Assembly (NCBI RefSeq): GCF_009932475.1
Contig: NZ_BJOV01000005.1
Location: 806,001 to 870,000, forward strand
Length of the DNA: 64,000 bases
Source: Gordonia spumicola
GTDB taxonomy: Bacteria > Actinomycetota > Actinomycetes > Mycobacteriales > Mycobacteriaceae
Reading direction: 5' to 3'
The notes beneath the pieces are model-generated. The model was not told the origin of the DNA. It saw nothing but the letters and a program-made list of their open reading frames with translations, and ran no database searches. Below, piece by piece: positions 1 to 9,900 of this stretch (positions within the stretch are counted from its first letter, which is position 1; every line of letters starts with the position of its first letter). Made by a program: the position numbers and the translations under genes.

Positions 1-1378
1 TCACGGCGCCCGTGATGAGCGTGCCGAGCAGCGGGATGATGACGACGGGCTGCAGGCCACGCGCCCACTGCGGAAGAGGCAGCTTCGACAGCCACAGTGC
101 GACGACGCCCGCGATGAGACCGCCGACCACGCCGCCGATGAAGCCCGATCCGACGGTGACGGCGATGACGCCCGCGGTGAAACCGGGAGCCAGGCCGGGC
201 CGGTCGGCGATGGCGTACGAGATGTAGCCGGCCAGTACGGCCACCATCAGGCCCATCGCGGCTCCGCCGACGGCGAAGCTGACACCGCCGATGTATTCGG
301 CCAGGCCGCCGGGCGGGAGATTCCACAGGCTGTTGTTCAGGGCGACGTACGCGCCGTTCGACAGGCCGGAGTCGCCGTGGGAGTTGCCGATCTCGTAGCC
401 CGCGATCAGGAAGCCGAGGGCGATGAGCAGACCGCCCGCGGCGACGAACGGGATCATGTAGCTGACGCCGGTGAGCAGTGCCTGCTTGAGGCGACCGCCG
501 ATGCCCATGCCGCCCGCTGCGGTCTGATCGGTCGGCGCGGGGCCGTCACCGGCGGCGACACGTCGTGCGTGCGGATCGGTCGCCGCCGCGACGGCTTCGC
601 CGATCATGGCGTCGGGCTCGTTGATCGCTCGTTTGACGCCGGATTCGACGACCGGCTTCCCCGCGAACCGCTCACGGCCCTTGACTCCGACGTCGGTCGC
701 GAAGATCACCGCGTCCGCGGCATCGAGCTGGGCCGCGGTGAACGGAGTCGTGCCGGACGAGCCCTGGGTCTCGACCGCGAACTCGACGTCCGCCCGTTCG
801 GCGGCGAGCTTGAGCGCGTCGGCGGCCATGTACGTGTGCGCGATGCCCGTCGGGCAGGCGGTGATCGCGAGGATCAGGCTCTTGTCGGTCGGAGCGGGCT
901 CCGCCGGGGCGGCCTCCGCTGGCTTCGGCGAGACCGCCTCCGTGACGAGGTCGACGATCGCGGCGTCGTCGGCCGCGTCACGCAGACTTGTGACGAACTC
1001 CGGTCGGACGAGCGCGCGAGCGAGCGCGCTGAGGACCTTCATGTGCTCACTGCCCGCGCCGGCCGGCGCGGCGATCAGGAACACGATGTCGGCGGGGCCG
1101 TCCTTCGCGCCGAAGTCGACGGCCGTGGAGAGCCGCGCCATGGCGAGAGTCGCCGACGTCACCGACTCCGCACGCGCATGGGGGATGGCGATGCCGCCGG
1201 GCAGGCCGGTCGGTGAACTCGCCTCGCGTGCCAGGGCTCCGGCGATGAGGTCCTCGGGGTCGGCGGACCGTCCGGCGTCGCCGACGAGGCCGGCGAGCGT
1301 GCGTATCACCGCCTCGGCATCGGCGCCCGCATCGGCGTCGAGCAGCACCAGTGACGGTGTGATGATGGAGTCGGACAT
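1..1378 (-). CDS. fruA: PTS fructose transporter, fused EIIA-EIIB-EIIC (3' end beyond window)
   Basis: Phosphorylates fructose to fructose-1-phosphate during import; FruK then acts on the product. Reading leftward from the ATG at 1378, an EIIA domain comes first, with its phosphorylated His at about residue 67 (GIAIPHARAES). An EIIB domain follows, with Cys175 in ITACPTGIAHTYMAA. A hydrophobic EIIC membrane domain then runs out of the window. About 459 codons are visible, so the C-terminal membrane segments are missing. It is the last visible gene of fruR-fruK-fruA. The HPr gene is not visible and may lie just outside to the left. Confidence 0.93.
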   Translation of the reverse strand, partial: MSDSIITPSLVLLDADAGADAEAVIRTLAGLVGDAGRSADPEDLIAGALAREASSPTGLPGGIAIPHARAESVTSATLAMARLSTAVDFGAKDGPADIVFLIAAPAGAGSEHMKVLSALARALVRPEFVTSLRDAADDAAIVDLVTEAVSPKPAEAAPAEPAPTDKSLILAITACPTGIAHTYMAADALKLAAERADVEFAVETQGSSGTTPFTAAQLDAADAVIFATDVGVKGRERFAGKPVVESGVKRAINEPDAMIGEAVAAATDPHARRVAAGDGPAPTDQTAAGGMGIGGRLKQALLTGVSYMIPFVAAGGLLIALGFLIAGYEIGNSHGDSGLSNGAYVALNNSLWNLPPGGLAEYIGGVSFAVGGAAMGLMVAVLAGYISYAIADRPGLAPGFTAGVIAVTVGSGFIGGVVGGLIAGVVALWLSKLPLPQWARGLQPVVIIPLLGTLITGAV

Positions 1379-1414
1379 GGCGTTCTACCTTGCTGTGGAG
1401 GGGTGGGACTACTC

Positions 1415-1441
1415 GGGAGGAACTGCGTGGGAGGAACTGCG
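1415..1441. repeat. 13-bp direct repeat in the fruK-fruA spacer
   Basis: GGGAGGAACTGCG occurs at 1415-1427 and again at 1429-1441, one base apart. The mRNA runs on the minus strand, so it carries two CCUCCC tracts. These could pair with purine-rich ribosome-binding sites. No function is known; the repeat could also be a simple duplication. Confidence 0.5.
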
Positions 1442-1448
1442 GGACGGA

Positions 1449-2381
1449 CTACAACGGGGTGACGCTGACGGAGTCGTCGAGCATGTCGGGCGTCGGCGGT
1501 GTGGTGCCGGGCAGGGCGGCGGCGGCGGAACCGTAGGCGACCGCGTTGGCGAGCCGGCGGGCCGGATCGTCCCCCCTCACTTCGGCGATCAGATATCCGG
1601 CGAGCGAGGAGTCCCCGGCTCCGACCGTGCTGCGGACCCGTATTCGGGGTGCGGTGGCGAACCACGCCTTCCCGTCGACGGCCAACACCGCCCCGGAGCC
1701 GCCGAGCGTGGTGAGAACCGCTCCGCCCGTCGACGCGGCGAGTTCGAGGGACGCGGCCGCGGCGGCGGACGGGTCGCCCGCTCCGGCGGCGGCCTCCAAC
1801 GCCGAGGGATCCGCGCCCGTCAGTTCGGCGAGCTCCTCGGAGTTGGGCTTCATGAGGTGCGGCCCGGCGGAGGTGACGTGCGTCAGCGGGGCTCCGGAGG
1901 TGTCGACCGCCACGCGGACGCCCGCCTGCCGGACGCGTGCCACGAGGTCGGCGTACCAGGTGTCGGGCAGACCGGGCGGGAGGGACCCGCAGAGCGCGAG
2001 CCAGGTAGCGGCCCCCGCGCGCTCGACGACGGCGGCTGTCAGCGTCTCCGCGTCGACATCGGCGCCGGGCGTGTTGATCTTCGTCGTCACTCCGTCAGGG
2101 TCGACGATCGTCAGATTCGTCCGGACGGTCCCGGCGGTCGCGACCGCGACGTGCGGCAGGTGTGCGTGGTCGAGGTGGGCCAGGAAGGTGTCGCCTGCCG
2201 CGGCCGGAACGAGCGCCAACGTGTCGAATCCGGCCGCCTGGACCACGCGTGCGACGTTGACGCCCTTCCCGCCCGGCTGATCGAGCACGCCGGTCGGCCG
2301 ATGCACGGCGCCGGCGACCAGCGGTCCGTCCAGCGTGATCGTCCGGTCGATGCTCGGATTGGCGGTGACTGTGAGAATCAT
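1449..2381 (-). CDS. fruK: 1-phosphofructokinase
   Basis: Converts fructose-1-phosphate to fructose-1,6-bisphosphate. The 310-residue product begins MILTVTANPSIDRT, typical of PfkB-family 1-phosphofructokinases. It has the first PfkB signature (GGKGVNVARVV) near residue 35 and the second with the catalytic Asp (GAGDSSLAGY) near residue 245. The ATG at 2381 is chosen because the family starts there and it overlaps the fruR stop codon (ATGA), implying translational coupling. It sits between fruR and fruA on the same strand. Confidence 0.95.
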   Translation of the reverse strand: MILTVTANPSIDRTITLDGPLVAGAVHRPTGVLDQPGGKGVNVARVVQAAGFDTLALVPAAAGDTFLAHLDHAHLPHVAVATAGTVRTNLTIVDPDGVTTKINTPGADVDAETLTAAVVERAGAATWLALCGSLPPGLPDTWYADLVARVRQAGVRVAVDTSGAPLTHVTSAGPHLMKPNSEELAELTGADPSALEAAAGAGDPSAAAAASLELAASTGGAVLTTLGGSGAVLAVDGKAWFATAPRIRVRSTVGAGDSSLAGYLIAEVRGDDPARRLANAVAYGSAAAALPGTTPPTPDMLDDSVSVTPL

Positions 2382-3148
2382 GCGATGACCACCTCGATGT
2401 CGTGAGCGGTGAGGGCTGAGGCGAATGCGGGGTCTATGCCCGTGTCGGTGATGAGGACGTCGACGTCCTCGACCGCGGCGAACCCGACGAGCTCCTGGCG
2501 GTTCATCTTCGACGAGTCGGCGAGGACCACCACTTGGTCGCACGCCGCGATCATCGCTCGTTTGGTGGCCGCCTCGTCCGAATCGGGGGTCGAGAGTCCG
2601 TAGTCGGAGGTGAGTCCGTTGGTGCCGATGAACCCGACGCTGACGTGCAGGCGACCGAGCGCCTGCACCGCGTCGGCCCCGACGACGGCCTGGGTCTTCG
2701 GCCGAAGGCGACCGCCGACGAGCAGGACCGTCGATCGAGACAGGCCGGTCAGCGACGATGCGATCGGCACGCTGTTGGTCACCAACTGCAGGCGAGCGTC
2801 GCCGCTGACGGCGATGGCCGCCTGAAATGTGGTGCTCCCCGCGTCGAACAGGACGGATCCACCGGTCGGCGGCAGGAACCGTTGCGCGGCCGCACCGATG
2901 GCCGCCTTCTCGGCCTGCCGCGCCGCCTCGCGGGCGGGCAGGTCGGGCTCGTCGACGACGGCGGCGACGTCGAGGCGGACGGCTCCGCCGTGCACCCGCA
3001 TGAGGCTGCCCGCGCGCTGGAGGATCGCGAGATCGCGCCGGACGGTCTCGCCGGTCACGTCGAACCTGTCCGCGAGGTCGGCGACCGACACGCGGCCGCG
3101 TTGACGGACCTCGTTCGCGATCGCTTGTTGACGTTCCTCGGCGTACAT
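2378..3148 (-). CDS. fruR: DeoR-family regulator of the fructose operon
   Basis: Probable transcriptional repressor sensing a phosphosugar, likely fructose-1-phosphate or fructose-1,6-bisphosphate. The 256-residue protein has an N-terminal DeoR winged helix (RVSVADLADRFDVTGETVRR, about residues 19-38) and a C-terminal DeoRC sugar-phosphate domain with the motif LFDAGSTT. It is first in the leftward fru operon and divergent from ptsI, so it probably controls both from the 3149-3267 spacer. The link to fructose is inferred from context. Confidence 0.9.
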   Translation of the reverse strand: MYAEERQQAIANEVRQRGRVSVADLADRFDVTGETVRRDLAILQRAGSLMRVHGGAVRLDVAAVVDEPDLPAREAARQAEKAAIGAAAQRFLPPTGGSVLFDAGSTTFQAAIAVSGDARLQLVTNSVPIASSLTGLSRSTVLLVGGRLRPKTQAVVGADAVQALGRLHVSVGFIGTNGLTSDYGLSTPDSDEAATKRAMIAACDQVVVLADSSKMNRQELVGFAAVEDVDVLITDTGIDPAFASALTAHDIEVVIA

Positions 3149-3267
3149 GTGAGTTCCTTCTGCAGGATCTGTAGATCTGTATGGATATGCGTGTACTTAA
3201 TTGGATTTCATCTGTGTTTACCCCCGCAGTGTGATCGGAGTCAAGCGATTCTTGTAATCTGACTCAC
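3149..3267. promoter_or_regulatory. Divergent fruR/ptsI control region
   Basis: The spacer holds a perfect tandem repeat GATCTGTA-GATCTGTA at 3166-3181, close to the fruR start; this is a candidate FruR operator. On the ptsI side, TAATCT at 3255-3260 lies 7 bases before the ptsI ATG and no Shine-Dalgarno is visible, so ptsI is probably a leaderless mRNA. Operator assignment is inference. Confidence 0.55.
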
Positions 3268-4983
3268 ATGACGAACGTCGACTCCGCGCCCACGCAGTCC
3301 GCAGACAATCCTTTCGCCGCATCCGCGATCGTCACCGGAACACCGGTGGTCGGCGGCCTCGCCTACGGTCCGATTATCCGCATCGGCGAACGTCCGGCAT
3401 TCGACGCGACGGCCGCCGTGGTCGTGCCCGAGTCCGACCGCGACTCCCAGGTGCAGCGCTTCGTCGCCGCGGCGGGCGCCGTCGCCGACCGACTGGCCGA
3501 ACGGGCCTCACACAGCACCGGGGTGTCCGCCGAAGTCCTCACCGCCACAGCGGGACTCGCGCGTGACCGCGGCTGGATCGGTGCGGCGTCCACCCTGATC
3601 GCGGCCGGTGCGCCCGCGGCGGCGGCCGCGGCGGCCGCGACCGAGCAGTTCGTCGAGTTGTTCACCAAGCTCGGGGGATTGATGGCCGAACGTGTCACCG
3701 ACCTCCGTGACGTCCGCGACCGGGTCATCGCCGAACTGCTCGGCCTGCCCGAACCGGGGATCCCGACGCCCGACGTCCCGTCGATCCTGTGCGCGGACGA
3801 CCTCGCTCCCGCCGACACCGCGGGCCTCGATCCGGCGCTCGTCGTCGGACTGGCGATGCGGCTCGGTGGACCGAGTAGTCACACCGCGATCATCGCGCGC
3901 CAGCTCGGCATCCCGTGCATCGTCGCGGCGGCCGGACTCGATGAGATCCCGACGGGCGCGCTCGGATACGTCGACGGCGGTGCGGGAACGATCGGCGTGA
4001 ACCCCGACGAGACGCTCATCTCGTCGGCGATCGAAACCTCGCGCGCGGAGGCCGAGAAGATCGCCGCCTGGCGCGGTCCGGGCGCGACCGCGGACGGTGA
4101 GCCGGTGCTGATCCTCGCCAACGTGGCCGACGGAGTCTCCGCGCGCGCGGCCGCCGACGCGCCGGTGCAGGGCGTCGGCCTGTTCCGGACCGAGTTGGCG
4201 TTCCTCGACCGCGCGACCGAGCCGACGCTGGAGGAGCAGACGGCGCTGTACCGCGAGGTGATCGACGCGTTCGACGGTCAGAAGGTGGTGATCCGGACGC
4301 TCGACGCGGGCTCGGACAAGCCGCTCAAGTTCGTCGCCAACGCCGAGGAGCCGAATCCGGCGATGGGTGTCCGCGGCAACCGCATCGTCGCGACGTACCC
4401 CGGCATCCGCAACGGTCAGCTCGACGCGATCGCGGCCGCGGCGCAGGGGGCGTCCCAGGTCCCGTGGGTGATGGCGCCGATGATCGCGACCGTGGAGGAG
4501 GCTCGGGAGTTCGCGGGTCAGGTGCGTGACCGGGGTCTGGTCCCCGGAGTGATGATCGAGGTGCCGTCCGCGGCCATCCTGGCCGACAAGATCCTCGCCG
4601 AAGTCGACTTCGTCTCGGTCGGCACCAACGATCTGACGCAGTACACGATGGCCGCGGACCGCATGTCGCCGGAACTGGCGTCGTTGACCGACCCGTGGCA
4701 GCCGGCCGTCCTGGCGCTGATCGACGTGATCGGGAAGGCGGGCGAGAAGCACGGCAAATCGGTGGGTGTCTGCGGTGAGGCCGCGGCGGATCCGCTCCTG
4801 GCATGCGTCTTGGTGGGCCTCGGTGTGCGATCGTTGTCGTCCGCGCCCGCGGCATCGTCGGCGGTCGGAGCCAGGCTCGGAGGTGCGTCGCTGCAGCGCT
4901 GCCGTGAGGCTGCGGCCGCGGCCCTCGATGCGACCAGCGCTTCCGCCGCGCGCGACGCCGCACGTGCGGTGATCGACGCCTGA
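3268..4983 (+). CDS. ptsI: Phosphoenolpyruvate-protein phosphotransferase (enzyme I)
   Basis: Transfers phosphate from PEP to HPr and so powers sugar PTS permeases such as FruA; cytoplasmic. Length is 571 residues, normal for the family. The swivelling domain has the phosphohistidine at His205 in GGPSSHTAIIARQLGIPCIV. The PEP-binding barrel follows, with GLFRTELAFLDR and the Cys-containing VGVCGEAAADP near the C-terminus. The start is supported by a -10 box 7 bases upstream. A Gly/Ala-rich tail ends the protein. Confidence 0.96.
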   Translation: MTNVDSAPTQSADNPFAASAIVTGTPVVGGLAYGPIIRIGERPAFDATAAVVVPESDRDSQVQRFVAAAGAVADRLAERASHSTGVSAEVLTATAGLARDRGWIGAASTLIAAGAPAAAAAAAATEQFVELFTKLGGLMAERVTDLRDVRDRVIAELLGLPEPGIPTPDVPSILCADDLAPADTAGLDPALVVGLAMRLGGPSSHTAIIARQLGIPCIVAAAGLDEIPTGALGYVDGGAGTIGVNPDETLISSAIETSRAEAEKIAAWRGPGATADGEPVLILANVADGVSARAAADAPVQGVGLFRTELAFLDRATEPTLEEQTALYREVIDAFDGQKVVIRTLDAGSDKPLKFVANAEEPNPAMGVRGNRIVATYPGIRNGQLDAIAAAAQGASQVPWVMAPMIATVEEAREFAGQVRDRGLVPGVMIEVPSAAILADKILAEVDFVSVGTNDLTQYTMAADRMSPELASLTDPWQPAVLALIDVIGKAGEKHGKSVGVCGEAAADPLLACVLVGLGVRSLSSAPAASSAVGARLGGASLQRCREAAAAALDATSASAARDAARAVIDA

Positions 4984-4999
4984 CGGGCGTCGATCACCG
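4967..4999. terminator. Hairpin spanning the ptsI stop codon
   Basis: A perfect inverted repeat has arms GGTGATCGACGCC (4968-4980) and GGCGTCGATCACC (4986-4998), extended by one pair, with loop TGACG that begins with the ptsI TGA. It separates the convergent ptsI and lexA genes. No T-run follows, so it is a terminator or 3'-end-protecting structure by inference. Confidence 0.55.
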
Positions 5000-5010
5000 T
5001 CGACGGTGCG

Positions 5011-5682
5011 TCAGATGCGACGCATCACGGTGACGACCTTGCCGAGCACGGCGGCGTCGTCACCCGGGATGGGCTCGAAGTGTTCGTTGTGGGGGAGCAG
5101 CCACACGTGGCCGTCCTTGCGCTTGAACGTCTTCACGGTGGCCTCGCCGTCGATCATCGCGGCGACGATGTCACCGTTCTCGGCGACGTTCTGCTGACGG
5201 ACGACGACCCAGTCGCCGTCGCAGATCGCGGCGTCGATCATCGATTCGCCGACGACGCGGAGCATGAACAAGGAGCCGTCTCCGACGAGTTCGCGCGGCA
5301 TCGGGAAGACCTCTTCGACGGCCTGCTCGGCGAGGATCGGTCCGCCCGCGGCGATCCGGCCGAGCACCGGGACGAACGTGGGGGTCGGCAGCGACTCGGA
5401 TGCCGATCCGGCCGGGGGAGTCCGGCTGTCGTCGCGGACGTTGACCGCGCGCGGGCGATGCGGATCACGCTTGAGGAGCCCGCGCCGTTCGAGCGTGCGC
5501 AGCTGGTGGGCCACCGACGACGTCGACGTGAGGCCGACGGCTTCGCCGATCTCGCGAATGCTCGGCGGATACCCGCGCTCGCGCACCGACTTCCGGATCA
5601 CCTCGAGCACCTCGCGCTGGCGCTCGGTGAGAGACGCCTCCAGCGTGGAGGTGGAGAGCAGGGGGTCGGGATTGTCCGCCAT
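5011..5682 (-). CDS. lexA: LexA SOS repressor
   Basis: Represses DNA-damage genes and self-cleaves when RecA filaments form. The 223-residue protein has an N-terminal winged helix ([20 protein letters not shown]) and the Ala112-Gly113 cleavage site in GRIAAGGPI. The catalytic dyad is Ser147 ([10 protein letters not shown]) and Lys184 (ATVKTFKR). The ATG at 5682 is preferred over one 30 bases upstream because it has an AAAGGA ribosome-binding site at good spacing. A LexA box lies upstream, consistent with autoregulation. Confidence 0.97.
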   Translation of the reverse strand: MADNPDPLLSTSTLEASLTERQREVLEVIRKSVRERGYPPSIREIGEAVGLTSTSSVAHQLRTLERRGLLKRDPHRPRAVNVRDDSRTPPAGSASESLPTPTFVPVLGRIAAGGPILAEQAVEEVFPMPRELVGDGSLFMLRVVGESMIDAAICDGDWVVVRQQNVAENGDIVAAMIDGEATVKTFKRKDGHVWLLPHNEHFEPIPGDDAAVLGKVVTVMRRI

Positions 5683-5751
5683 CGTGGGTCCTTTCCATTC
5701 GAACATCGCCATCGTGAACTGATTCCAGGCTAGTCGACCAGATCACAGATT

Positions 5752-5767
5752 TCAAACAATTGTTCGA
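5752..5767. promoter_or_regulatory. LexA (SOS) box upstream of lexA
   Basis: Read on the minus strand this is TCGAACAATTGTTTGA. It fits the actinobacterial/Gram-positive SOS consensus TCGAAC-N4-GTTCGA with one mismatch. It lies 70 bases upstream of the lexA ATG and is the likely autoregulatory site. Confidence 0.85.
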
Positions 5768-5804
5768 CGCGTTGCTGACATTGTCGGACCCATGGTGTTA
5801 ACTG

Positions 5805-5835
5805 TCGAACAAAGGTTCTTCGAACATTCGATCGA
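5805..5835. promoter_or_regulatory. Two adjoining LexA-box-like sites upstream of the LysM gene
   Basis: TCGAAC-ATTC-GATCGA at 5820-5835 has one mismatch to TCGAAC-N4-GTTCGA and ends 13 bases before the LysM gene ATG. TCGAAC-AAAG-GTTCTT at 5805-5820 has two mismatches. Together with the site at 5752 they cover the divergent promoters and suggest damage-inducible expression of the LysM gene. Confidence 0.7.
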
Positions 5836-5848
5836 ACAGGAGGCTCCG

Positions 5849-6451
5849 ATGAGTCAGGCACTGATCAACCGGCCCGTCATCCGGACCACCCGTGATGCGG
5901 AGCGCGTCCGAAACATGGCGATGACCTGCGATATCTCGGTCATCGATGAGTCCGTCCGCACGGACGTGACGCGCGAGGCGGACACCGAGCTGTGCCGCCC
6001 CACGGGCCGCGACCGGCGCCGGACGGCACTGATGGAGGCCGCGTCGCGGCGGCCGGAGCCGCACTGGGAGGTGCGCGAACGCCGCCTCGTCGGCGCCGCC
6101 GGACCGCTCGGATCGAACGCGTCCTCCGCGGTGTCGCGGCGTTCGAACACCGCTGCCGTCATCCGCAGGCGGCGGATCGCGGGTGCGGTGCTCGTCGGCG
6201 CCGTCATGGCCGGCACGGTGTGGATCCTCTCGATCATCGCGGGCTCGTACGGGGACGCGGTGACGCCCGACGTCCCCGCCGCCACACAGGTGATCCACGT
6301 CCGCTCGGGCGAATCGCTGACCGACATCGCGCGGCGGATCGCACCCGACCTGCCGACCGAAGGCGTCGTGGCGCAGATCCGTGCCATGAACGGACTCGAT
6401 GTGTCGGGCCTGCGCGTGAGTCAGTCGTTGGTCGCTCCCGCGTACCGATAG
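5849..6451 (+). CDS. LysM-domain membrane protein, probably SOS-induced (Rv2719c/ChiZ-like)
   Basis: A 200-residue protein with a basic cytoplasmic N-terminus, one transmembrane segment at roughly residues 115-136 ([19 protein letters not shown]) and a C-terminal LysM domain ([17 protein letters not shown]) that would bind peptidoglycan outside. By position between lexA and nrdR it matches M. tuberculosis Rv2719c, described as a damage-inducible cell-wall hydrolase that affects division. The ATG at 5849 follows a strong AGGAGG; an upstream in-frame start at 5792 would place LexA boxes inside the gene. No hydrolase domain beyond LysM is evident. Confidence 0.85.
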   Translation: MSQALINRPVIRTTRDAERVRNMAMTCDISVIDESVRTDVTREADTELCRPTGRDRRRTALMEAASRRPEPHWEVRERRLVGAAGPLGSNASSAVSRRSNTAAVIRRRRIAGAVLVGAVMAGTVWILSIIAGSYGDAVTPDVPAATQVIHVRSGESLTDIARRIAPDLPTEGVVAQIRAMNGLDVSGLRVSQSLVAPAYR

Positions 6452-6479
6452 CCCTGTGGCGCACGGGTATTGTCGTGGC

Positions 6480-6926
6480 ATGCGCTGCCCGTTCTGCAAG
6501 AACGACGACACCCGAGTCGTCGACTCCCGAGTCGCCGACGACGGCCTGGCGATCCGTCGCCGCAGATCCTGCGCGGAGTGCGGTCGACGGTTCAGCACCG
6601 TGGAGGCCGCGGTGCTGTCCGTGGTGAAACGCAACGGCGTCACCGAGCCGTTCAGTCGCGAGAAGGTGATGAAGGGCGTCCGTCGCGCGTGCCAGGGCCG
6701 CAGCGTCACCGAAGACGCACTCGCCAAACTCGCGTCGCAAGTGGAGGACACGGTCCGCGGCGGTGGATCGGCCGAGATCGCGAGCAACGAGGTCGGCCTC
6801 GCGATCCTGCGGCCGCTCCGCGACCTGGACGAGGTCGCCTACCTGCGATTCGCGTCCGTCTACAAGTCGTTCGAATCGGCCGACGACTTCCAGAAGGAGA
6901 TCGACCAGCTTCGCGAGCGGGTCTGA
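6480..6926 (+). CDS. nrdR: Transcriptional repressor NrdR
   Basis: Nucleotide-sensing repressor of ribonucleotide reductase genes. The product is 148 residues, the usual length. It opens [17 protein letters not shown], and Cys3, Cys6, Cys31 and Cys34 form the zinc ribbon. An ATP-cone domain follows ([20 protein letters not shown]). The start at the conserved MRCPFC is chosen over an upstream ATG. It lies 28 bases after the LysM gene and ends 4 bases from the convergent hrpA stop. Confidence 0.96.
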   Translation: MRCPFCKNDDTRVVDSRVADDGLAIRRRRSCAECGRRFSTVEAAVLSVVKRNGVTEPFSREKVMKGVRRACQGRSVTEDALAKLASQVEDTVRGGGSAEIASNEVGLAILRPLRDLDEVAYLRFASVYKSFESADDFQKEIDQLRERV

Positions 6927-6930
6927 CCTC

Positions 6931-9900
6931 TCAGAAGTCGGCGATCGCCTTCAGCACGCGCTTCTCCGACACCGGTCCCTGCGTCCCGAGCTGTTGGGCG
7001 AACAGGCTGATGCGGAGTTCCTCGAGCTGCCACTGGACCAGGTCGTTGAGCGCGTCCTGCCGGGCCTCGGGCACCTGGGCCAGCCGCTGATTCCACGCGG
7101 CGACGATCCGATCGACGACGCTCATCCCCTGATTGTCGCGAGCCGCAGATCCGGGCAACGCCTCGAGGCGGTTGCGTGCACCGGTCAGATACCGGGGGAG
7201 CGACCGGAGTCGTGCGCCGGGCGTCAGGGCGATGAAGCCGTCGAACACCAGATTCGCGGTCTGGTCCGCCACGTCGTCCGCCGCGAGGGTACCCACACGG
7301 GTGTCGATGGCCCGTCGGACCTCCGAGTATTCGGCGAGCGCGGCGACGGCGGCGTCGAACAGCTCGGGTGCGAGCGAGCGCACGACCGGGGAGACGCGGG
7401 CCGACAGTGCGGCGTAGTCGGCCGCCGATCGCAGATCGCCGAGTCCCTTCTCGCCGGCGAGGACGTCGGCGACCGCGCGACGAGTGCAGTCGGCGAGCAT
7501 CGCGTCGACGTGCTTGTACGGGTTCTGGCTCAGCGCCAGGCGGCGGGCGGGCGGGAGCGACGACGCGAGACGCCGGCTCGGCGGGGCGATCGTCCGGGTG
7601 AGCAGTTCGCGCACACCGGCGGCGATGCCCGCGTCGCGGGCGCCTGCACCGGCGACGGTGGTCACGCGGACCCCTCGACCGGGCACGACGATGAGCGTCG
7701 GATATCGGGTGACGACCTGTCCTGCGAGCGTCTGGACCTCTTCGTCGTCGAGCGTGCCGATGCCGTCGGCCGTCCACGATTCGTGGACGGTCGCGTTCTC
7801 GGCGCGCGTCGCCGTCGCGCCGCCGAACTGGGCGCGCAAGTCTGCCAGCCTGTCCCCGCGGGCGATGACAGCACCGTTCTCGTCGACGACGGCGAAGTGC
7901 ATGCGCAGGTGGGCGGGCATCGTCTCCGGTCTGAAGTCGCGGACGCCGAGAGAGACGCGGGTGATCGCGGACAGTTCGCGTGCGAGGGCGGGGATCAGCG
8001 ACTCGGAGCGCGGCGCGAGCTGCTCCAACGCGAGATCGGCGTACCGCTGGGCGGGCGACATCGACTTGCGCAGTCCCTTCGGGAGCGACTTGATGAGTGC
8101 GGTCGCGAGTTCGGTCCGCATCCCGGGCACCAGCCAGTCGAAGCCGCCGTCGTGCACATGCGACAGGAGCGCCTTCGGGATCACCGCGGTGACGCCGTCG
8201 TCCGGCGCGCCCGGCGAGAAGTTGTAGCGAAGTTCGAGCGTCGTCTCGCCCTGCTGCCACGCGCCGGGGAAGTCGGCGGCCTGGGGGCCGTCGTCGACGC
8301 CGAGCAAGTCGACCGAGAGGTTCAGCAGTGTCGGATCGGTCTTGCCCGCCTTCTTCCACCAGGAGTCGAAGTGGCGCGCAGACACGACGTTCGCCGGGAC
8401 GCGCGCGTCGTAGAAGTCGAACAGCTCGGTGTCCGAGACGCCGAGGTCCCGGCGGCGAGCACGGTGTTCGAGGTCCTCGGCACTCGACACGACATCGGCG
8501 TTGTGCCGGACGAACGCATGGCGGCTTCGCCACCGCCCGCCGACCAGCGCCTCCATGATGAAGATCTCGCGGGACGTCTTGGGGTCGATCGGGCCGTAGT
8601 GCACTCGGCGGGCGGCGACGAGCGGCACTCCGTAGAGGCTGACGCGTTCGTACGCCATGACCGCCGCACGGCGCGTCGACCAGTGAGGCTCGCTGTACGT
8701 CCTCGTGACGAGGTCGCCCGCGGCGGCTTCGACCCACTCGGGATCGACGGCCGCGACGGTGTGCGCGAACAGTCGTGAGGTCTCCATGAGTTCGGCGGCC
8801 ATGACGAAAGCGGGCGGTTTCGAGGACAGGAAGGAGCCTGGGAAGATCGAGAACTTGGTGCCGCGCGTGCCGAGGAACTCGCGGGTGTCGCCCTGACGGG
8901 CGCCGATGTTGGTGAGCAGCCCGGTGAGAACCGACTTGCCGATCGCGGCGGCGTCGACCTCGGTGGTCGGCGTCTGCCAGCCGATGTCGCGGACGGTCCT
9001 GGTGAGCTGGCGGTGCAGATCGATCCATTCGCGCACGCGCAGATAGTGGATGAATTCGCGCTCGCACTGGCGGCGGAACTGGTTCCCCGACAGCTCGGAG
9101 CGCTGTTCCCGCAGGTACGACCACAGCTGCACCTGGCCGAGGAACTCGGATCCGGCCACGGCGTGCCGTTTGTGCGCGGTCGTCGCGGCCTCGCGCTTGT
9201 CGGAGGGGAACTCACGAACGTCCGGCAACGCGAGCGCGGCGGCGATGACGAGGATGTGGTCGAGGCAACCGTTGTCGTGACCGGCGATCAGCATGCGGCC
9301 GAGGCGGGGATCCACCGGCAGCCTGGACAGGGTGCGCCCGACCGTGGTCAGGCGGGCGGACGCGGAGTCAGTGTCGGTGACCGCCCCGAGCTCGGACAAC
9401 AGCTGCATGCCGTCGCGGACGGCTCTGGACTCCGGGGGCTGGACGAAGGGGAAGTCGGCGATGTCGCCGAGCTTCAGCGACAGCATCGACAGGATGACGG
9501 CCGCGAGATTGCTTCGGAGGATCTCCGGGTCGGTGTACTCCGATCTGCCGTCGAAGTCGTCTTCCGAGTACAGCCGGATGCACACGCCCGGAGCCACTCG
9601 TCCGCACCGGCCGGCGCGCTGGCGGGCGCTCGCCTGGGACACCTTCTCCACGGGTAGGCGGGTGACCTTGGTGCGGGTCGAGTACCGCGAGATCCGCGCG
9701 GTTCCCGCGTCGATCACATAGCGGATGCCTGGCACGGTCAGGGAGGTCTCGGCGACGTTGGTCGCCAGCACGATCCGTCGGCCGTCGGACGGCGCGAACA
9801 CCTTGTGCTGTTCGGCGACGGACAGTCGTGCGTACAGCGGGACCACCTCGACGTCCGAGTGCTTGTTCAGCGAGTCGGCGGTGTCGCGGATGTCCCGTTC

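Noticed and set aside
606..2405. Long plus-strand open frame across fruA and fruK
   Set aside because: Arg/Gly/Ser-rich translation with no domain. The opposite strand encodes clear FruA and FruK motifs over the same DNA.
5792..5848. Upstream start for the LysM gene
   Set aside because: It would place LexA boxes in the coding region, and ATG 5849 has a strong AGGAGG.
6860..9124. Long second minus-strand frame under hrpA
   Set aside because: Arg-rich and motif-free; hrpA motifs lie in the other frame.
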